A stretch of DNA of 64,000 nt from Apostichopus parvimensis (taxonomy: Eukaryota > Echinodermata > Holothuroidea > Aspidochirotida > Stichopodidae), in the NCBI GenBank assembly GCA_000934455.1, contig KN888128.1, positions 87,912 to 151,911 on the forward strand, in the 5' to 3' direction. The translations under genes were made by a program, and so were the position numbers. The notes below the pieces were generated by a model. The model was not told where the DNA came from. It ran no database searches and was given only the letters and a program-made list of their open reading frames with translations. How positions within the stretch are numbered: the first letter of the stretch is position 1; every line of letters starts with the position of its first letter. This document shows, piece by piece, positions 56,653 to 64,000 of this stretch.

Positions 56653-57619
56653 TTTATGTTTTCATTTGAGACATTTCCTCATTTAACTTACAAATAAGAA
56701 ATGAAACCAGATGTGCGGCGGATATTATACTCTCTGTAGTTGCATCTCCCTACCTTGAAGCTGCATGGTATGATGTTGTTTGTACTCAGGTGTTCAAATT
56801 AAAATTGTTTACTCCAAGGGATTACTGTAAGGTACAGTAACCTTTTCACCTATGTTCATTTTCATCCCTCGTTGTTTATTAACGGCTCATTTCCAAGTCT
56901 TTGTCTTTGTCAACCCTCACTCTCTGCTATTGAAAAAGGCAATATTGTTTTTTAATTTATTAAAGTGATTAATTATTCAATGGACAGTGATTAATTGCCT
57001 ACCCTGTGAGACTTGTGACGATAGAGTGACCCAGAGAACTTTTCAATTGGACGACCATTTTAGAGACGCTAAAATAAAAAACACTGTGCTAAGAAACAAA
57101 AGAGCATTAATGCACGAGAGAAAAAATGTAGGCTGTGCCTAAATGGGAATGTTGTCTTCCTTCCAAGAAACAGAAAACAGTCTACAAGTATCTTGGTCAC
57201 AGAATCTATGCTAAATATGCAAATCTTGCCTTTTGATTCACAGCGAAAAGTTGGCTCAGTCACATGTGTGGGAAAATATATATTAAAAAGTGCATCGATT
57301 TTGCATCCAAATTTTATAGCGCGAAAATTGCTAGAACTGTATGAAAACGCTCTAGCGTGAAAAACGCCCAAAATCTGCATGTGAGAGATAATGAGTCAAG
57401 GCTGCAGGCAGTAGAATGTGTATCGAAGTCTGGAGGTGACCGTGTTCTTTAACTTTGTAACAAATGGTCGGTAATGATACTCTATACTTATGCACCAAAC
57501 AATCTTCAAAAGTAATGTCCATGAGTGAATTCTAGATTCGACACAGGGAGTAAGAGTTGTTGGCATGGAAGAAAAATGAATAAGGGCCAGCATGTGCTGT
57601 GTAAATTAATTATCAATCA

Positions 57620-57680
57620 GGGTACGCACTAGATGGATGGGGAAAATGCTGTTGTATGGGAAAGACAGGTAAGTACGGAA
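57620..57680 (+). repeat. GAGACAGGTAAG repeat family, diverged copy
   Basis: Plus strand has CACTAGATGGATGGGGAAAA, then TGCTGTTGTATGGGAAAGACAGG and TAAG. Confidence 0.5.
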
Positions 57681-57999
57681 TATCCATGATAGTCATTTCG
57701 TCTTTGTTTATATTGGAAGATGAAAATGGAGCGGGTTGGAATTCACAAAAAAGAAAAGAAAAATGAAGGTGTATTGCTAATTTGATTAAATAGTCTGATA
57801 AAATTTGCTAACATTTTTTGGACTGTTTATTGGTCACTTCTTTCTTCGATACCATTCCCTTCCAAGATTTTAAGTAAAGTCCCAGATTAGATGCAGATTT
57901 TTGTTTTAAAGCAAATTTGCTAGGCTTTGGCTGCATCTCACATGACAAAAGTCAAATATTACCAGAAAACCTGCTGTACTAAAAGTTTTTACTTCGTTT

Positions 58000-58110
58000 C
58001 CCCCTTACCTGTCTCCTCACAACCTTAGCACCTTCTACCGTGCCTAGAATAAACTGGTAACCTTTTAGTACTGTGCCCCCTCGATGTCAATGCTCTTCCT
58101 TCTCATTCTA
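58000..58110 (-). repeat. GAGACAGGTAAG repeat family, long copy
   Basis: Minus strand has GACATCGAGGGGGCACAGTA, AAAGGTTACCAG, CTAGGCACGGTAGAAGGTGC and TGTGAGGAGACAGGTAAGG. It shows that the repeat extends beyond the 60-bp core. Confidence 0.65.
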
Positions 58111-59229
58111 CCACCCAAAGTGTCCAGAAGGTTCGTTTTGGGCTCGGATTTAAGTTTGATTTAGTCCGTTCTGAACAGTGTTAATCAGGACCTTCTGAAG
58201 ATGGAATAACTGGTTATATTTCGTGTGCAGCCTGGTAAGGGTACTTGTTGCTTTAGGAAGGTTTTTGAGACAGTTTTGGGAGTGGGTCTTGTCCCATATT
58301 GTATCACAAATTAAGGGTACGGGCAGCAGCTCCACTAGTCTAACGCTGGTTTTCATTTCACAGATTAAACTTTACAAAATAAAACTATACATATATAAAA
58401 GAGAAATAAAAAACATCAACTGTGACTGACTGTATTTCTAAATTCTCTCATTAATTATGAACAGATCTTCAGACTTAGAAGACGTTTTTCTGAAGAAAGA
58501 AATTTAAGTCCCATTTGCTATTTTCCAGTAATTAGGGTAGGATTTTAATTGTGGCTCATTAATCACCACAAATATGATATCCCATCAGTGAAATATATTT
58601 AGCTGACATTTGATTTGATATTTGAGCTTGAAACCAGCACACAGAGTAGAGTGGTGACCCAAAAATAAATCCCTGTGGCAGCGAAAATTTACCCTCCAGC
58701 CAGTGGGGTGACATTGATTTAGAATGTTGAAACCATCAGAGCCATTCAAGGGGATGGCTTTTAATTTGTACCAAAACTAGCATTTGACCCTCAGAGTTTT
58801 TCTATTTTTAAGTTACTCTTATTGCTAAGATGAAACAGACTGGATAATATTTATCTCTTCAAAAAGAGTAAATTGTTGGGGGGAAGCAAGGAGCGCCTGA
58901 TACCAGTTGATTGATGAAGACTTCTACAGAGAACTGAATTTGTGCTCTTTTTGGCAGAGCTTATGTGAAAAAGGAGGGGGGAAAATGAAACACTTTGGTG
59001 GTCTTTGCAAAGAGGATATATAAGTATGCCAGTGTTGTTTTGGTTACTAGTATTCTGTATCGGTCGTTTCGGAGAAATAATAAATAAAAAAAAAATAAAA
59101 AATTACATCATTTGGTGCTAACTAATCATTCTTTACATTGCTTCCCATGTTTAGTACTAGTTTCCTGACAATTTCTTCACAACACTATTGTAACTTGCAA
59201 GGACATTTGATTCTGACTGACCTAACTTC

Positions 59230-59320
59230 CTCAGTAACCTGTCTCTGCATTACATCTGCACTCCCACTCTGCCGTGTCTAGAGTTACCTGGTAAACCTAT
59301 TGACACTGACCACCAAAATA
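59230..59320 (-). repeat. GAGACAGGTAAG repeat family, copy
   Basis: Minus strand has AGGTTTACCAGGTAACTCTA, GACACGGCAGAGTGGGAGTG and CAGAGACAGGTTAC. Confidence 0.65.
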
Positions 59321-62300
59321 TAATGGTGTTTCGATTTACTTTGCTGAGTTGTCTCTTGGATGCTTAAGATTCAAACTGCATTTGTTATCACCATCCGCAA
59401 AGCATTTGACCTCACCTCACACTTAACTGTCTATATTTGGGAGTAAGTTGCGATGGGAAGGGGGGGGGGAGTGAGGGGGGAGGAGGGCTAAGAGCAGAAA
59501 AGGAAATTGCTTTTGTAGACTTTCTACTATTTTACATTTTGGAATTTCAAATACTGATGATATTTAATGATAAAAGATGATAGATAAAGAAATGGACATT
59601 TTTTTTGTTTAAAATTGGTGTATTTTATTGAGTGTATGTGTGAACTAGCGAATTGACAGTCTGTGCCAATATTTCTTTTTTATCGTGGTCATCTCACATC
59701 TGAACAGAAGGAGGAAATGTCAAAAATTGTAATTCAGAGAGCGAGCCTCAGCGTCGTGAGAAAGGGATACATAGAAACGACCATAAAATGCGTTTTGGAG
59801 TGTGTGTTGTTCTGCTCGTTTCATCCATGTTTTCGCTGTTTTTTGTGCCATCATATATATATATATATACACCTGTCAAATATTGTGAAGAAATAAAGTC
59901 TCAGAGCCAACAGGTGCCCAGTGAAAATGTCAGACGATTTCTCCGCATTTTCTAATCAAGACAAGGAACCCTTGGGACGGATTTCAAATTGCTCGGAACT
60001 GAATCTGGGGGGAAAGTATCAGCGGTTACAGAAAACCTCGGAGGTACCACAAAAGGGGGTCATTGAGAAAGGTACTCCTCTTAGATTACAACAGAAAATA
60101 TAAAAAAAGCCAGGTCTAGAAATTGTGAGCCTCCTAAATTATCACAAATATTTGTTCTTGCACCATTTAAGAAAATATGTAAATAGATCTTGAAAATGCA
60201 TTGTTTATTACCCAAGTGGTGTTAAGTGAGAGTGAATTTTTGAGGTGCATTGATGAGGGATGGTTGGGAGGTTGGGGGGAGGGGGTAGGAGGGTTGTGTT
60301 ATGACTATTCATGCATTAGTTCTAGTTGAATTGTTTGTGTTGTTTTATTTACGGCAGCTGGTTTCATCGCGGAAAAAAAAAAATGAACAGCGATACTTGT
60401 TATAAATTTGTTGCATTGGAAGTTGAAATCCTTATCTGTAAAGACTGGGTTTAATTTTGTCGTAAATGTTGTTTTGTCATAATTTTAATCATATTTCTGT
60501 TTGGATAGTAACGCAGGAATTTGTTTCTATTAATTAATTTAATTTTTATATCATTGAGCTATTAGGAGCTCACACATTGGAAGTTGTTCGAGACTGGAAC
60601 ATGTTCAACGCCTAGTGACAGAAATTTTGCACAATTATGAAAAAAATTGAGGATAACCCAGTGGAGAAATTACAGTCTATATTAATATTTTTCTATATCA
60701 TTGCTAAGTTAAACTTCAAAAAAGGATTAAAGGTTAATTCCAAATTATTCACAAATTATTCACAAATTAAATGTGAATGATTAGTGCTGTTGGAGCTATA
60801 TACTATGCTGTACCTTACAAAAATCATGAAAAACAGGTTATATCAGTGGAAATCTTTCCCAGAAACCTGCTCAATTTAGCAAATTATTCCAGCAATTAAA
60901 AAGAGGCAAACTCTCTCCAAATTGTTGCTGTGGAATCAGATCTTGTCTCAATGTATATATGGGCACATATTCATTACAATAGACAGGGTTCCTGTGACAG
61001 ATATGACATATTGACAGTAAATTTGGTGAAAGGTTTTCTTGCCAAGGATGAATGACATATTGCTTTCTTGACCCTGCAGGATTTTGAACTGTAGAGGCCC
61101 AGTGTGAGGAGGAACCTATTGATTTAGTATGTAAATGGGTTTGCAAACTGCATTACTTATTTCCCCAGATCATGCCTGTCTTTACTTATAGCCTGTTGGA
61201 TAACAATATATTTGAATAATTTTGGGTTTTTGTTTTCCCTTTGTAGATCAGTTATTGGTTGCAAAATTCATCGTTTTGTGAGTGATTGATGGGATGATGC
61301 CATTAAACTATATAAAAAGAGATTGTTGTAAGATTATAAAACTAAGAAAAGAAAGAATATAAAATAGTTAGGAAGAGAGTTACAGTAGTCTCAATCTATA
61401 GTAATGTACCAGTGTGCCCTTTTTTTGAAGGGGAGGGGGAAGGGGAGGGGTGCGTGGAAGGGGGAAATCAATATTGAGAAGGAATGAGAAGCAAGATTGG
61501 GGAGGAGAGGAGAGCAAGGCTTTAGCCAACATTCCAACAATTCATCCAGCTTTCCAGTGGATAGTTGCATCATCGACCAATACAATAAATGGAAGAATAT
61601 CGATAGATGAAAGCAATAATAGTAGATTGCACAATCTTTCCAAATCTTTGCATCCATTGTTTACTGTACATGCTTACAATTTCTTTAGCTTGGATTTTCA
61701 TTCATACGAATCCTAGTTCATTTAGTTCATTCATGATGGAATCCCAATACAAAAGAGAAATAATGAGATAAGAAAGTCAATTAAATGAGAAATTAATTAT
61801 TGATTAATCAATGACCCCATTAATTCCTGAAATTGTTGATGCCCAGATATATCTGGATATGTTTACTATAATAATCACACACAAGCATCAAATCATCAAA
61901 ATTTTCAAATCTTTCTTCATTGATTTATATAAAACTTGATTTATCCAGCTAAAGAACTACTGTAATGTTACGTGCATTTAATGTTCATAAAGTATGAACT
62001 ATTTATCCCAAATAAACTCAAAGATGATTTATAAGTTACCTTCAAAAGGCTAGAGGATACTGAGCTAGGGCTCTCTTACATCAGGGAGCTGCTGCTTATG
62101 AAGCAGCAACTGTACTAGCATTAAATAAAATGGGTTTGTTTTGCCGGTGGTAAGGTCATAACTACCGGAGCAGGTGGAGTAGCAGATGGTCAGACAGAAT
62201 GCAAAAGGAGACAAATGAGGACTGCTGCCAAAAAGAGGAGAGGAAAAATAATAACTGTTTGATTTTCATTTATGACATGCAAAAAACAGGAACTTAAGTG

Positions 62301-63119
62301 CTTGCTACTGGAGAGTCACAGGTGGTTTAAACTGCACAAAGCTATGAATTTTCATTGCTATGGAATAAATTTATCTGAAATATTTGAATTGTTTGAAAGC
62401 AGAAGTTTAGCATGCAATATCACGCGTAAGAGTGTTTTCCTGCATACGGCATGGTGTACAGTATTTCATGGGAATATAAAGCTGTGTTTTTGTCAGTCAT
62501 TTCATCGAACCTACCAAACTAGCAAAAGCCCTAGTCAAACACACTGCTTGTGGTTTTCTCACAGCCTGTAAAAAACTTCAACTGTTTAACAACGCCATAG
62601 TATACTATGTTGTGGACGTATTTGTCTTCAATATTAACATGTCTTTGCTCTGCCCAACCAGACCCCTTTGGAGACGTTGAGAAGATCAGTATACGACACA
62701 TTCTCCTGCAATTAGTGAATTATTTTATTGAACCCCTCACGTTCTCTGTGGTTTCTTCTTATTCCGTTGGGTTTTAGTCGTTACAGTTCTGGTTTGTAGT
62801 CTTCAATTACTAAGTGATCATTAGTTATTAGATATCATTTATCTATCGTCTGTTTCGTTGTAGGTTTGATGTGTACCAGTTTCATAAAGAAGAGAGGGCA
62901 CTGGAGTATTGAAACGTGTGCCATGGGTGATAGGGATTAGGTTAACCGGAGGGTAATTGCATCAGGAGAGGATCAAGTACTACTGGGCAATGGCTGATTA
63001 GGTCTTTTTCAATAAACTATTTTAAGGAGAAGAAATGATGAGCTGTAAAAGTACATTCTACATTCCATGTACACACCGATGCCCAAATCATCTCTTTAAC
63101 TTTTGAAAGGTTCCCTAAA
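59321..63119. other. Non-coding stretch, no gene supported
   Basis: G-rich patches near 59,460-59,490, 60,275-60,290 and 61,430-61,460. Several short open frames lack splice borders and family matches. Confidence 0.4.
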
Positions 63120-63225
63120 CTCTTTATCTCTCCTGTCTCCCACAACAACTGCACTCTCGTTCTACCGTGTCCAGAGCATCTGGTGACCCTTAAGCACTGT
63201 CCTCTACTGGTGACGGTCCCATTAT
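63120..63225 (-). repeat. GAGACAGGTAAG repeat family, long copy
   Basis: Minus strand has AGGACAGTGCTTAAGGGTCA, CCAGATGCTCTGGACACGGT, AGAACGAGAGTGCAGTTG and GGGAGACAGGAGAG. Confidence 0.65.
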
Positions 63226-64000
63226 TATTTCGGATGTGATATTTCCCTTCTATAGTAGTTAGTCCAGTTGGAGAAGAATGAGAAAATTAAAGGTTTGTTC
63301 AGTTAAGAAGACAACATGGACACAGGATTGCTTGTAAGTCATCACCTGGTGGATTTTCAAAGTACAACATGAGTCACTGGACGTGCATCATGACTGGTAG
63401 GCATCAGTTTCTCTGTGTGTTTGTTTATGATGGAAGGCAGAATGCCGCTTTAAATCCAATGACTACCATCAGATTCAAACATATTCATTGCCTTAAGTCT
63501 GGAACTGGTCTTTGTGTAAACAATTTTAAATTGGAATTTAAACTATAAAAGTTATAAGGGATTTTTGTTCTGTTGCTGTTTTAACCTGTGTGCAAACCTA
63601 GAAGTTACGAAAGTAAAAGATTCAATGAATCTGTCAAGTCCGTACACATGAGGATAGATGTTTTGAAACTGCAAGTTATCGTTCTTGATGATGTCTGTGT
63701 GTGTATGTAAACCACATCTGATGCATATTTGACTAATTTAGCGATAAAAGATCCATGGAGCATCGGATCTCAATTTACTCTTCAAATAAACGCTCTTGAT
63801 GGAAACATATTTGATGGAAGTTCCTCATCAGTCAAAAAGTCTCATTATATGCTTCGGTGGACCGACCGGAAAGGACTGAAAAAAATATTTGCATTTGGTT
63901 TTTGTTACGATAGGCAGTGATCCATGTAGCGTCCACAATATTTGAAAGTAAGAAAGGGTCTAATAGTCTAATTCTTCTGTGTTGTCTCGGTTGAGTCGTT

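Noticed and set aside
58150-58356. Minus-strand frame with KTSVRLVELLPVPLICDTIW
   Set aside because: No pyrimidine-rich acceptor, no donor and no family match.
59921-60103. Plus-strand frame starting MSDDFSAFSNQDKEPLGRIS, possible alternative first exon
   Set aside because: Composition is protein-like, but the following donor is weak, no acceptor or promoter is evident and no family is recognised.

Overview
Eukaryotic nuclear DNA with spliced genes, AT-rich background, short GT-AG introns and abundant small repeats. The only recognisable protein gene is a nearly complete minus-strand exportin-6 (XPO6). The animal-type exportin, many hairpin and MITE-like elements, long G/C homopolymers and what look like two unmerged alleles around a 50-N gap suggest a highly heterozygous marine invertebrate. 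A non-vertebrate deuterostome such as an echinoderm is my best guess, but nothing here proves it.

Layout. 1-2,756: 3' flank of XPO6 with a small hairpin element. 2,757-24,819 (minus): 23 consecutive coding exons of XPO6, all with GT-AG borders and compatible phases, giving 1,147 codons plus a start Met on a missing first exon (candidate ATG at 26,517-26,519). The introns carry repeats: a foldback element, a hAT-type MITE, a pogo-like MITE, a LINE reverse-transcriptase relic, several minisatellites, two decayed partial copies of one XPO6 exon, and a short telomere-like run. 26.5-36.0 kb: apparently intergenic. 36,016-36,241 (plus): one well-formed exon with a 5' untranslated part, a start codon and a signal-peptide-like segment, probably the first coding exon of an unidentified secreted or membrane protein gene. 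36.2-64.0 kb: no exon I can defend, probably the long first intron of that gene or intergenic DNA. It contains a 2.2-2.4 kb direct duplication flanking the 50-N gap (43,339-45,694 and 45,745-47,954) and about a dozen scattered copies of a short repeat family whose core reads GAGACAGGTAAG.

How the genes work together: XPO6 is the RanGTP-dependent receptor known to export profilin-actin complexes from the nucleus. The plus-strand exon lies about 9.5 kb away in divergent orientation and nothing links the two functionally. The most unusual signal is structural: tandem arrays in XPO6 repeatedly sit just downstream of 5' splice sites, and one array is visibly made of decayed copies of the exon end itself.
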